In this document: positions 36,601 through 44,191 of the stretch, one piece after another
How positions within the stretch are numbered: position 1 is the first letter of the stretch
Layout of the letters: each line of letters opens with the position of its first letter
From: Grimontia sedimenti
GTDB taxonomy: Bacteria > Pseudomonadota > Gammaproteobacteria > Enterobacterales > Vibrionaceae
DNA: 64,000 nucleotides
NCBI RefSeq assembly: GCF_011045095.1
Contig: NZ_JAALDL010000004.1
Span: 124,001-188,000 of the forward strand
Reading direction: 5' to 3'
The notes under the pieces: model-generated
What the model was told of the DNA's origin: nothing
What the model saw: the letters and a program-made list of their open reading frames with translations, nothing else
Database searches by the model: none
Translations under genes and position numbers: made by a program

Positions 36601-36741
36601 ATCCGAAGGTGTTGCAAGTGGGAGCAGCGAAGCAAGCAACTCACTCTCATCGACACAATAGTGCGAAGAAATATGAGGCCATAGCGCGGAAGCGGGTTGC
36701 TCAAGGTAACTTGGCACCAGCACATCGGTCGCTTTTAACAT
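33634..36741 (-). CDS. putA: Bifunctional proline dehydrogenase / L-glutamate gamma-semialdehyde dehydrogenase PutA
   Basis: The start at 36741 ([13 protein letters not shown]) follows GAGAGG; nine further in-frame codons upstream are unlikely. The 1,035 residues hold a proline dehydrogenase barrel (~130-480: [53 protein letters not shown]) binding FAD, and a P5C/GSA dehydrogenase (~540-1030: [64 protein letters not shown] with catalytic Cys). It converts proline to glutamate in two steps at the membrane surface. The N-terminal ribbon-helix-helix repressor domain of E. coli PutA is absent, so regulation must be external, and the C-terminal domain is split off into the next gene. Confidence 0.95.
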   Translation of the reverse strand: [1035 protein letters not shown]

Positions 36742-36957
36742 AAGCAGATTCCTCTCTCCATCAACCACGAGGCAGTGGCATATGTTACTAATATGTTAGA
36801 TTAAAGACCGATTCTAGGTATGAGGTGCAGATGAGTCTTTCAAAATTCTGCGGCATTATTGCAAAAAACTCCGATGATTAACAAACAGAGAACCACGGCC
36901 AATGCGTGCCGATAACAACTTTTTGCATATGTTGATGATTTAGATCAGGGTTGCAGC

Positions 36958-37731
36958 TCAGTGCTGCTGGCGAAAACGGGAAGGAGATACGCCAAACGCA
37001 CGGGTAAACGCTGAGGTGAAACCGCTTTGGGAGGCAAAACCACAGCTGTCTGAAATTTGTGCCAAGTTCAATTCGCTGGTGCTGAGCAGCTCCTGCGCGA
37101 GTTCAAAACGTTTCTTCAGCACATATTGATGCGGAGTTACGCCCACTTGGGATTTGAATAACTGGTGGAACTGACTTTCTGCCAGAAAAACAGAACCTGC
37201 CAACTGCGCCACGCTGATCTTGCGACTGATATGCTGGCGAATGTAGAGGTCGATAATGTCCATATTGAGTCGATGGCCATGGCGTCGCGGTGCGATTTGT
37301 TCGCGGAAGTGTCGTTCCATCACGCACAGTAAGGTATCGGCACAGGCGCGTCCCAGCATGACATCATGCGGATTAGCAATCATTTCAGACGTCAACGCCT
37401 TCACCAGCGTCTGCGCCTGGCTGTCCAACTGGAAATAGGCATCACGGGCAAACAGGCGCTCTACTTTGTCTTTCATGCTGAGTTCGCCATGCAGGACAGA
37501 CTCGGGTAGGTTGATCACCAAAATTTCGTTTTGCCCGACGCCAGAAAAAGCATGGAGCTCGGACTCGGAAACCAGACAGCCCTGCCCCGGCCCGACAAGA
37601 CTGCCGCGCCCGGAAAGTTCAAACTCAGTTTGGCCTTGCAAACCAATCACCACCTGACGGTATTCGTGCGCGTGCAACGACGGGTGATTGGGTAAAGCAA
37701 TAACCTGAGAGTGCTTCAGTTCGGATGCCAT
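36958..37731 (-). CDS. AraC-family transcriptional regulator, probably of the put genes
   Basis: The 257 residues have an N-terminal cupin-like effector domain (HPSLHAHEYRQVVIGLQGQTEFELSGRGSLVGPGQGCLVSESELHAFSG) and a C-terminal double helix-turn-helix (~150-257: ISVAQLAGSVFLAESQFHQLFKSQVGVTPHQYVLKKRFELAQELL...LAQISDSCGFASQSGFTSAFTRAFGVSPSRFR). It lies immediately upstream of putA on the same strand, and PutA here lacks its own DNA-binding domain, so it is the obvious candidate activator for proline use (inference). The 216-bp gap to putA contains no clear operator that I can define. Confidence 0.88.
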   Translation of the reverse strand: MASELKHSQVIALPNHPSLHAHEYRQVVIGLQGQTEFELSGRGSLVGPGQGCLVSESELHAFSGVGQNEILVINLPESVLHGELSMKDKVERLFARDAYFQLDSQAQTLVKALTSEMIANPHDVMLGRACADTLLCVMERHFREQIAPRRHGHRLNMDIIDLYIRQHISRKISVAQLAGSVFLAESQFHQLFKSQVGVTPHQYVLKKRFELAQELLSTSELNLAQISDSCGFASQSGFTSAFTRAFGVSPSRFRQQH

Positions 37732-37804
37732 AGTTAACGATTGTAGTAGTGAAACTTCGGCTATTCTGCCACGCTCTAGCGGAAATCGAGAAGAAAAATC
37801 GCTT

Positions 37805-38060
37805 CGGAAAGATGATCAAGAGGTGGCCAAACTACGGAGGTTGTCATTTCAATACCAAAATTGTGCAGGATCTCAACAAACAGACCATTGCGATCACGGG
37901 TGAAATTTGGCTTCGACGAAAAGTAAGATCCGAAAATGCACGTAAACCTTTGTAATATATCATTTAAATGCATTGGTCAATCAGAAGCATGACGCAACAA
38001 ATTACTTGATCATGCTTTCGGTAACTTGAAGACATGATCTTTCCGTGATCATCGTTCCGG
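37805..38060. promoter_or_regulatory. Remote RctB-binding-site cluster (39-mer-like element plus four iterons) away from oriII
   Basis: The non-coding stretch 37732-38472 (741 bp) contains CGGAAAGATGATCAAG at 37805-37820 (an inverted iteron), directly followed by CCAAACTACGG...GTCATTTCAATAC (37827-37855). The latter matches the 39-mer-like elements at 62001-62040 and 62357-62385. Plus-orientation iteron-like words follow at 38005-38021 (CTTGATCATGCTTTCGG), 38033-38045 (CATGATCTTTCCG) and 38044-38060 (CGTGATCATCGTTCCGG). It is about 24 kb from the origin. In V. cholerae, chromosome II also carries RctB sites away from ori2 that tune initiation. The remainder of the region up to 38472 is AT-rich with no gene. 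Confidence 0.72.
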
Positions 38061-38472
38061 TGAAAAGGATCTTCCCTGTTTCATCGCAAAGGTTAACTAA
38101 GCCGCGTTATCCAGTTTAATTTATCCTCCGCTCAGTATTGATATATCAAACGTCAAAAATATGACGATAAATAATCAAAATGCGTCAATTAAAATGATAT
38201 TTTTTATCTATGATTGTTTTTACCAGACATTATTTCCTAAAACACAGAAAGCGGCTAAAATTTATTGAGTTATCACTCAAAAGATAAGCATTGAATAATA
38301 ACGATAAGCGTCAAATAATTAGTAACATGAACAGGCTAATTGGCATTTACGTGTTAATCTAGCTAATTGGGACAAAGCTAATAAATACCGGGTTTTGCCG
38401 AGATACAGTAATGAGCAGGATGTCTTGGCGCAGTAAAGGTGTTTATGATTTCTGAGAATAAGCAAGGGACAT

Positions 38473-40311
38473 ATGAAAAGTAATCGCATCGCCGCGTTAG
38501 TATTCGCGTTATCGCCGATACTTCTTAGTAGTCAATCGCTTGCCAATGGGGCCAATGCGGCAACTGACGATCCTGTCGTTGCGCTGGAACAGAAGCTAGC
38601 CGATAAACGAAGTGAAATTAGCGTTCACGCTGAAAACCTCCAAACGCAACGAGATAAACTGGATGCTTTATTAAGCGAGCGCGAAACGCTGGCTACCAAA
38701 GCTATCGAGTTAGAGAAGAAACGAAATCTCGCCCAAGAACGTCTTGATGAGCAATTCCGTCGACTCCTCGAAAACCCAGATACCGATCTCACCCAATATA
38801 AAGATGATTACCAAGCTGCGTGGAGCGCAGTGAAAGATAATCAGTCTTCCACTCTAACCAATGACCAGGCTATTGCCGAACAGCAGCGTATTGTTGAAGG
38901 CGAAAACCGTCAGAAACAATTGCTGGTTAGCGCATTGGAAAATCTGCAGGAGTCCAAAAAAGAAGCCCGTGTTAAGCGTCTTCGTCAGGAACTGACCTTC
39001 GCAGATACTATCGAAGTGGTTCACACTATTACCTGTAGTGATTCGATGACGCTGGCTGCATGTTCAAATCAGGGCAAAACCCTGACCATGCAAAAAGCCG
39101 TTAACACCTTCCAGGCTCAGGTGCTGGATAATGTGACGGAATCGACCACTGCAAAACTCAACGCCAACCGCGTGTCATTCAATATCCATGTGATGAACAA
39201 TAACGTGGTCGACAGCGGCTTTAGCGGCAACAATCGTTACATTACCCGTATGCAAGCGGAAATGCGCAGCCAGCCTGACGAAAACGCAGCATGTAAATTG
39301 CTGGATTTCGCTGAGCGCTACTGTGTGGAGAACTCTTTTACTTCCGCCAAAGCAGCACCGAAGCAACAAGCAAAACGCTGGGTTAATGTGAAAATCCGTT
39401 CAAACCGTTATGAAGACAATGTCACCATCAACGGTGTGACTTACGGCTCAACGCCGGTAGAGATCATGCTGCCAGCCGGCCAACATCAGTTGACCGTTGA
39501 GAAGCCAGGTTTCGAACCGTACAGCCGTCAGATGTTCATGAACAAGGATTCTACGGTTTGGGCAAACCTTCGCGAACAGGAGAACCGTCCACAGCCGGGA
39601 AAGCGTTTCGCTGACAAACTCTCGAATAATCGTCAGGCACCTAAAATGGTGGTGATTGGTGCAGGCCAATACCGCGTTGGCTTTGAAGCCAAACAACCGG
39701 TGGTTGTCGACCAACCCTTCTCTATTGCAGCGACGCCCGTCACTGTGAAACAGTTTGGAGAGTTTGTCGCCGCAACAGGCTATGTGACGGACGCTGAAGA
39801 AGGTCAGGGATGTACGTCTCTGATCAACGGCGAACCAAAACAGCTACTGAATCACAACTGGCGCAAACCCGGTTTTGACCAAGCTGAGAACTCACCTGTT
39901 GTCTGTATCACTAAAGATGATGCACAAGCTTATTCTAAATGGCTGAGCACGCAAACCGGGTTCAGCTATGCCCTCCCAACGGAAGTTCAGTGGGAAGTGG
40001 CAGCGCGTGCAGGCAGCGACTCTGACTTTTGGTGGGGCAACGATATTGGTGTCGGCAACGCCAACACAGGCTGGAGTGGCACCGTTTGGTCAAACAGAAG
40101 CACTTCGCCAGTAGCCAGCTTCCCTGCTAACCCATTCGGTGTGTATGACACCGCAGGTAATGTGTGGGAGTGGGCAGAAAGTCAGACACCTGTCGCCCGT
40201 GGCGGTGCTTGGAGTTTCTCTCCAAGCAGCGCGCGTGTCGCAGAGCGTCTAGAGCTGAAATCAGATATTAGCGCCAACTACCTTGGCTTTAGGGTCGTGA
40301 GAAACATCTAG
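38473..40311 (+). CDS. Exported coiled-coil / PEGA / FGE-sulfatase (SUMF1-like) protein
   Basis: The 612 residues have a signal peptide (cut near 24), a long coiled coil (~35-180), a middle region with disulfide-type cysteines (TCSDSMTLAACSNQ), a PEGA domain (~300-370: NVTINGVTYGSTPVEIMLPAGQHQLTVEKPGFEPYSRQM) and a C-terminal formylglycine-generating-enzyme-like domain (~395-612: FSIAATPVTVKQFGEFVAATGYVTDAE, YALPTEVQWEVAARAG, FGVYDTAGNVWEWAES, RGGAWSFSPSSARVAERL, LGFRVVR). FGE-like domains in such proteins are often ligand-binding rather than catalytic. It probably acts at the envelope. AAGGGA precedes the ATG. The function is unknown. Confidence 0.82.
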   Translation: MKSNRIAALVFALSPILLSSQSLANGANAATDDPVVALEQKLADKRSEISVHAENLQTQRDKLDALLSERETLATKAIELEKKRNLAQERLDEQFRRLLENPDTDLTQYKDDYQAAWSAVKDNQSSTLTNDQAIAEQQRIVEGENRQKQLLVSALENLQESKKEARVKRLRQELTFADTIEVVHTITCSDSMTLAACSNQGKTLTMQKAVNTFQAQVLDNVTESTTAKLNANRVSFNIHVMNNNVVDSGFSGNNRYITRMQAEMRSQPDENAACKLLDFAERYCVENSFTSAKAAPKQQAKRWVNVKIRSNRYEDNVTINGVTYGSTPVEIMLPAGQHQLTVEKPGFEPYSRQMFMNKDSTVWANLREQENRPQPGKRFADKLSNNRQAPKMVVIGAGQYRVGFEAKQPVVVDQPFSIAATPVTVKQFGEFVAATGYVTDAEEGQGCTSLINGEPKQLLNHNWRKPGFDQAENSPVVCITKDDAQAYSKWLSTQTGFSYALPTEVQWEVAARAGSDSDFWWGNDIGVGNANTGWSGTVWSNRSTSPVASFPANPFGVYDTAGNVWEWAESQTPVARGGAWSFSPSSARVAERLELKSDISANYLGFRVVRNI

Positions 40312-40335
40312 TTTCCAACGTCTCTTTATGTCCCT

Positions 40336-40361
40336 AAAAGCCCGCGATTGCGGGCTTTTTC
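40336..40361 (+). terminator. Rho-independent terminator
   Basis: A 9-bp stem (AAAGCCCGC/GCGGGCTTT) with a GATT loop is followed by TTTT, 25 bp after the FGE-like gene. Confidence 0.9.
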
Positions 40362-40521
40362 ATGCCTCGCAATTATTGGCAGCCCCGCCTAAACATCCAA
40401 ACAAATATCCACAGAAAAACGAGATCGAGGTCGCTAATAACAAATAACATTGTCAGTTATTCGCTTAATTAGTGCATTCCCCCCCTGTCCGAATTTCTGG
40501 CTCCTCAGTATAGTGAGGGTC

Positions 40522-40557
40522 AAACAGGCGCATATTGCAGTATGCGCCTGTTTTATC
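40522..40557 (+). terminator. Free-standing rho-independent terminator
   Basis: A 13-bp perfect stem (AAACAGGCGCATA/TATGCGCCTGTTT) with a 6-nt loop and a short T-run. No open frame precedes it after the terminator at 40361, so it may end a small RNA or a leader. Confidence 0.7.
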
Positions 40558-40705
40558 ACTGAAATTTACCTCGGTGACCCATCAGACAGTGTGTGATTAC
40601 CCTCGAGCACAGTGTCAGGTGGCCTCTTCTACACGTCGTACAGGAAACTACTCTAGTGAGTGAGATCTTGTCTTTACCGGCTCCTACGAGCCGGTTTTTT
40701 TATCT
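40558..40705 (+). ncRNA. Candidate small RNA ending in a strong terminator
   Basis: The stretch 40312-40821 (510 bp) has no convincing gene but two free-standing terminators. The second, at 40677-40702 (CCGGCTC CTAC GAGCCGG followed by seven T), is strong and lies 120 bp before the next gene, so an unassigned transcript probably ends there. The start is unknown; I cannot point to a clear promoter. No match to a known Vibrio RNA was recognised. Confidence 0.3.
40677..40703 (+). terminator. Strong free-standing rho-independent terminator
   Basis: A 7-bp GC-rich stem (CCGGCTC/GAGCCGG) with a CTAC loop is followed by a T7 run. Confidence 0.88.
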
Positions 40706-40821
40706 AGAGACTTCGGATATTCCTGATCATTACTTCGAAGTAACCATATGATTAATATGCTTTTAATGTCATAAGTAATCACTTACAATACGATGTAACT
40801 TAAATCTATCGCCACCCAACG

Positions 40822-41532
40822 ATGAACGACATATCCCTGCCACCTTCCATGCTGATATCCCTGTTTGAGCAACTCCCTGGCTGTTGGGGCTGTAAAGACA
40901 CCCAGTCACGTTTTGTTCACGTCAATCTTGCCTATGCCAAGTTAGTCGGCGCTGACTCACCCGAGGCCCTAAGAGGGAGAAGCGATGAAGAACTTCCTCA
41001 TGCGATTGCCGACTGCGCCGCATTGTTCAAGCAACAAGATCGGCAGGTGATTGAAAGTGGTCGTTATATGCGGGTGCTCAACATCCACCCTTACCCCAAT
41101 GGTCAATGGCAAGCACATGTATTTACCAAAGTGCCTTGGTATGGTGATGATGGGGAAGTATTGGGAACGATTTTTCATGGACAGGCACTGAACGACAATC
41201 CGATACTGGAAGTTGGTCAGTGGATTTGCAAAGCTGCAGGCATTGAACCGGTTGAGCCCCAGCCCGCTGCAAACACACAAGGAAGTGCATCACTTTCCGC
41301 TCGCGAATCAGAAGTGCTCTTCTTCCACCAGTTCGGTAAAAAGCCACAATTTATCGCGCAGTCTCTAGGTGTGTCGGTCAAAACCATTGAGAACCATTTC
41401 GCTAACCTGCGCGTCAAACTGGGTGCAGCAAGTAAAACCGAGTTGGTTGATAAAGCCCTGGAAAATGGCGTGGGGTGCAAAATCCCAGACTCACTGTTGA
41501 AGCAGCAACTAACTCTGGTGCTTTCAGAGTAG
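40822..41532 (+). CDS. PAS-LuxR family transcriptional regulator
   Basis: The 236 residues have an N-terminal PAS-like domain (~5-120: LFEQLPGCWGCKDTQSRFVHVNLAYAKLVGADSPEALRGRSDEEL...GEVLGTIFHGQAL) and a C-terminal LuxR/NarL helix-turn-helix (~165-225: LSARESEVLFFHQFGKKPQFIAQSLGVSVKTIENHFANLRVKLGAASKTELVDKAL). The PAS domain should bind a small ligand or cofactor; the signal is unknown. It is a single gene ended by a strong terminator. Confidence 0.87.
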   Translation: MNDISLPPSMLISLFEQLPGCWGCKDTQSRFVHVNLAYAKLVGADSPEALRGRSDEELPHAIADCAALFKQQDRQVIESGRYMRVLNIHPYPNGQWQAHVFTKVPWYGDDGEVLGTIFHGQALNDNPILEVGQWICKAAGIEPVEPQPAANTQGSASLSARESEVLFFHQFGKKPQFIAQSLGVSVKTIENHFANLRVKLGAASKTELVDKALENGVGCKIPDSLLKQQLTLVLSE

Positions 41533-41566
41533 CTTTTAGCGATATATACCCGATGTTAGGCATAAG

Positions 41567-41596
41567 AAAGCAGCGCAAAAGCGCTGCTTTTTTTGG
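41567..41596. terminator. Bidirectional rho-independent terminator
   Basis: A 10-bp perfect stem (AAAGCAGCGC/GCGCTGCTTT) with an AAAA loop is followed by TTTTT, between the convergent PAS-LuxR and pdxH genes. Confidence 0.9.
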
Positions 41597-41611
41597 CTTA
41601 GAGAAGCGGAA

Positions 41612-42250
41612 TTATGGCGCCAAGCGCTCAATATCCCACTGACCATCCTGTTCTTTCTGGAAGACAAAACGATCGTGCAGGCGATGTTCACCACCTTGCC
41701 AGAATTCGAAAGACTCTGGCTTCACGCGGAATCCGCCCCAAAAGGTTGGCACTGGCACTTCGCCCTTGTCGAACTGTTGCTTCAGCTCCATGTATTTGCT
41801 TTCCAATGCTGAACGCGCGGTAATACGTTCGCTCTGACGGCTCGCCCAAGCGGCCAATTGGCTCTCTTTAGGACGGGATAGAAAATACTTCATCACTTCA
41901 AGCTTGCTGAGTTTTTCTGCGGTCCCTGTGATATGTACCTGACGCTCAAGTGGATGCCATGGGAAATGGAGGCTGATACGTGAGTTATCTGCTAAATGTT
42001 TAGCTTTACGACTGCCGAGGTTGGTGTAAAACACAAACCCGTCGTTGTCGACATGCTTCAACAACACAATGCGTTGAAATGGCTGCCCATTTTCGTCAAC
42101 GGTGGCAACAGTCATCGCCGTTGGGTCTGGCAGCTTGGCCTCAATGGCTTGTTTGAGCCAATGCTCAAAGAATTGAACCGGGTTTTCAGGCAGGTCTTTG
42201 CGTCTCAAACCGCCTTGGTTATATTCTCTGCGAATATCGTACAAATCCAT
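41612..42250 (-). CDS. pdxH: Pyridoxamine 5'-phosphate oxidase PdxH
   Basis: The 212-residue FMN enzyme oxidises pyridoxine and pyridoxamine 5'-phosphate to pyridoxal phosphate. It has the standard PdxH landmarks: [44 protein letters not shown], [66 protein letters not shown] and the C-terminal W-x-G-G-x-R...RLHDRFVFQ...W.IERLAP signature. Length is typical. The protein is cytoplasmic and acts as a dimer. Confidence 0.97.
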   Translation of the reverse strand: MDLYDIRREYNQGGLRRKDLPENPVQFFEHWLKQAIEAKLPDPTAMTVATVDENGQPFQRIVLLKHVDNDGFVFYTNLGSRKAKHLADNSRISLHFPWHPLERQVHITGTAEKLSKLEVMKYFLSRPKESQLAAWASRQSERITARSALESKYMELKQQFDKGEVPVPTFWGGFRVKPESFEFWQGGEHRLHDRFVFQKEQDGQWDIERLAP

Positions 42251-42382
42251 TGTGGTGCTCCGAATACGTTTTTACGTCATTGTGATGGGGCATGCGTCTT
42301 TTCTCAAGCGAATTTCCGCACTCTACAGGCGGTTGGCGCTCATCACATCAACCAGTTATAGAACCTATTTAACAGGGAAGCT

Positions 42383-44191
42383 ATGCGCCGTCGTCTTTTT
42401 ATCTCACTGATCACAGCTATTGGCGTATTACTGACTGTATTGGTCGGTGTTTTCACCTATTCCTCAGTCGAAAAACGCTTCACCACAGAAATTGAGTATG
42501 ACGTCAATCAGCTTCAAGAGAAACTCTCTGCTGAGCTGTCCCGTTACAGTGAAATCCCTGTTGTTCTTTCTGCTGATCCAAGATTGAAACGTCTTCTACG
42601 TGTGCCGAAGAGTGAAAGATTACTGAATGATACCAATCTTTTGCTGGGTAACTGGAATACGCGCCTTAAAAGTGACGTGCTCTATCTGATGGACAAAAAC
42701 GGCCTCACGCTGGCAGCCAGTAATGCCGGAGACGCCCAAAGCTTTGTGGGACACAATTACAACTACCGTCCTTATTTTCAGCAAGCAATAGAAGGCAAGA
42801 AAGGGCGTTACTATGCATTGGGGGTGGTGTCTGACAAGCGCGGCTATTACTTTTCTTATCCAGTGTGGGATGGCGAAGAAATCACGGGTGTGCTGACCCT
42901 AAAAGTCGACCTTTCTATTATCGATAGTATCTGGGATCAGCAGAGGTTCGACTATCTGATTGCCGATCCACTCGGAGTGGTTTTCTACAGCTCGCGCGAC
43001 GAATGGTTATATCAGTCCCTTTCCATTCTGTCTGACAAACAAAAAGAAACGATTCGTGACTCCCGACGCTATGGGGACTCGTCTTTAAGTCATCTCACAA
43101 GGTTCAAAGCACTGGAAGATATTGAAGCGCAGGACGCTCTCCATCTTGGCTTGCCCAATAGAGATCGCGAACGTGTGCTCGTTTCCAATACCGACCTTGG
43201 CACTGCTGGTTGGCGGATATACGGTTTTATTCCCACCAGCAATGCCTGGCCAGTGGTTACCCAGTCTGTCCTGATTTTCGCCACCTTCTACGGCCTGCTG
43301 GTTTTGGTGCTTACCGCTTGGCTGCAAACCGTCAAAACCCAGCGAAAACTTGCAAGGCTCAACGATGAACTGGAGCAGAAAGTGGCCTCAAGAACCGCGA
43401 GCCTTGAGGAAACCAACACCAAGCTGCGTCAGAGCATTCAACAATATGAAGACACACAAAAAGCCCTGCGCCAGACGGAAAATGAACTGATTCAGGCGGC
43501 AAAGCTGGCCATGCTGGGCGAGCTCTCTGCCAGCATTAATCACGAGATAAACCAACCTCTGGCCGCCATGCGCACTTATACCGAAAACAGCATCAAGCTG
43601 ATGGAAAAGGAACGCTATGAGTCAGTCAATGGCAACCTCAAACAGCTCAATGAGCTGATTGGCATGGTCGCAGACATTGTCGCGCGCTTTAAAATCTTCG
43701 CCCGTAAACAAAACCTCGAAGGCAAAGCACGCTCTTCAGTCGATGATGCAATTTCAGCATCACTGAAATTATCAGCGGCAAGCTTTATCAAAAAAGGTAT
43801 CCAGATCGCTTGCCACATCCCAGAAAAAGGACTGGTAGTGAATGCGGACACCGTCCAGCTTGAGCAAGTGATTTTGAACCTTCTGAACAATGCGTCACAG
43901 GCAGTGGCCAATACCCCTTCACCAGAAATTGGTATCAAGGTGGAAACCTTTCTTGATCGCGTATCCATCCATGTGTGGGACAATGGACCCGGCATTGATA
44001 ACGACACCAAGAAGCATATTTTTTCACCCTTCTATACAACCAAAAAAGAGGGGCTCGGATTAGGGCTGACCATTTGCCGACGGATAATTGAAGAGTTTGG
44101 CGGCAGCCTTCAAATCAGCGACCATCCAACTGGTGGCGCTGAGTTCACCATCACCCTTCAACGTCTTTACGATGGAGATACCCCGCAGTGA
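42383..44191 (+). CDS. DctB-like sensor histidine kinase
   Basis: The 602 residues have TM1 at ~7-26, a periplasmic Cache sensor region (~30-290; RLKSDVLYLMDKNGLTLAASNAGDAQSFVGHNYNYRPYFQQAIEGKKGRYYALGVVSDKRGYYFSYPV as in DctB), TM2 at ~292-312 and a coiled coil. The kinase core has His387 in SINHEINQPLAAMRTY, NLLNNASQAV, DNGPGI, FYTTKKEGLGLGLTICRRI. DctB-type kinases sense C4-dicarboxylates. It is coupled to the regulator gene by a 4-nt overlap. No dicarboxylate transporter gene is nearby. GGGAAG precedes the ATG. Confidence 0.9.
   Translation: MRRRLFISLITAIGVLLTVLVGVFTYSSVEKRFTTEIEYDVNQLQEKLSAELSRYSEIPVVLSADPRLKRLLRVPKSERLLNDTNLLLGNWNTRLKSDVLYLMDKNGLTLAASNAGDAQSFVGHNYNYRPYFQQAIEGKKGRYYALGVVSDKRGYYFSYPVWDGEEITGVLTLKVDLSIIDSIWDQQRFDYLIADPLGVVFYSSRDEWLYQSLSILSDKQKETIRDSRRYGDSSLSHLTRFKALEDIEAQDALHLGLPNRDRERVLVSNTDLGTAGWRIYGFIPTSNAWPVVTQSVLIFATFYGLLVLVLTAWLQTVKTQRKLARLNDELEQKVASRTASLEETNTKLRQSIQQYEDTQKALRQTENELIQAAKLAMLGELSASINHEINQPLAAMRTYTENSIKLMEKERYESVNGNLKQLNELIGMVADIVARFKIFARKQNLEGKARSSVDDAISASLKLSAASFIKKGIQIACHIPEKGLVVNADTVQLEQVILNLLNNASQAVANTPSPEIGIKVETFLDRVSIHVWDNGPGIDNDTKKHIFSPFYTTKKEGLGLGLTICRRIIEEFGGSLQISDHPTGGAEFTITLQRLYDGDTPQ

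Noticed and set aside
40719..40734. Single RctB-iteron-like word CCTGATCATTACTTCG
   Set aside because: Three mismatches from the iteron core and no neighbouring sites or 39-mer-like element; chance occurrence cannot be excluded.
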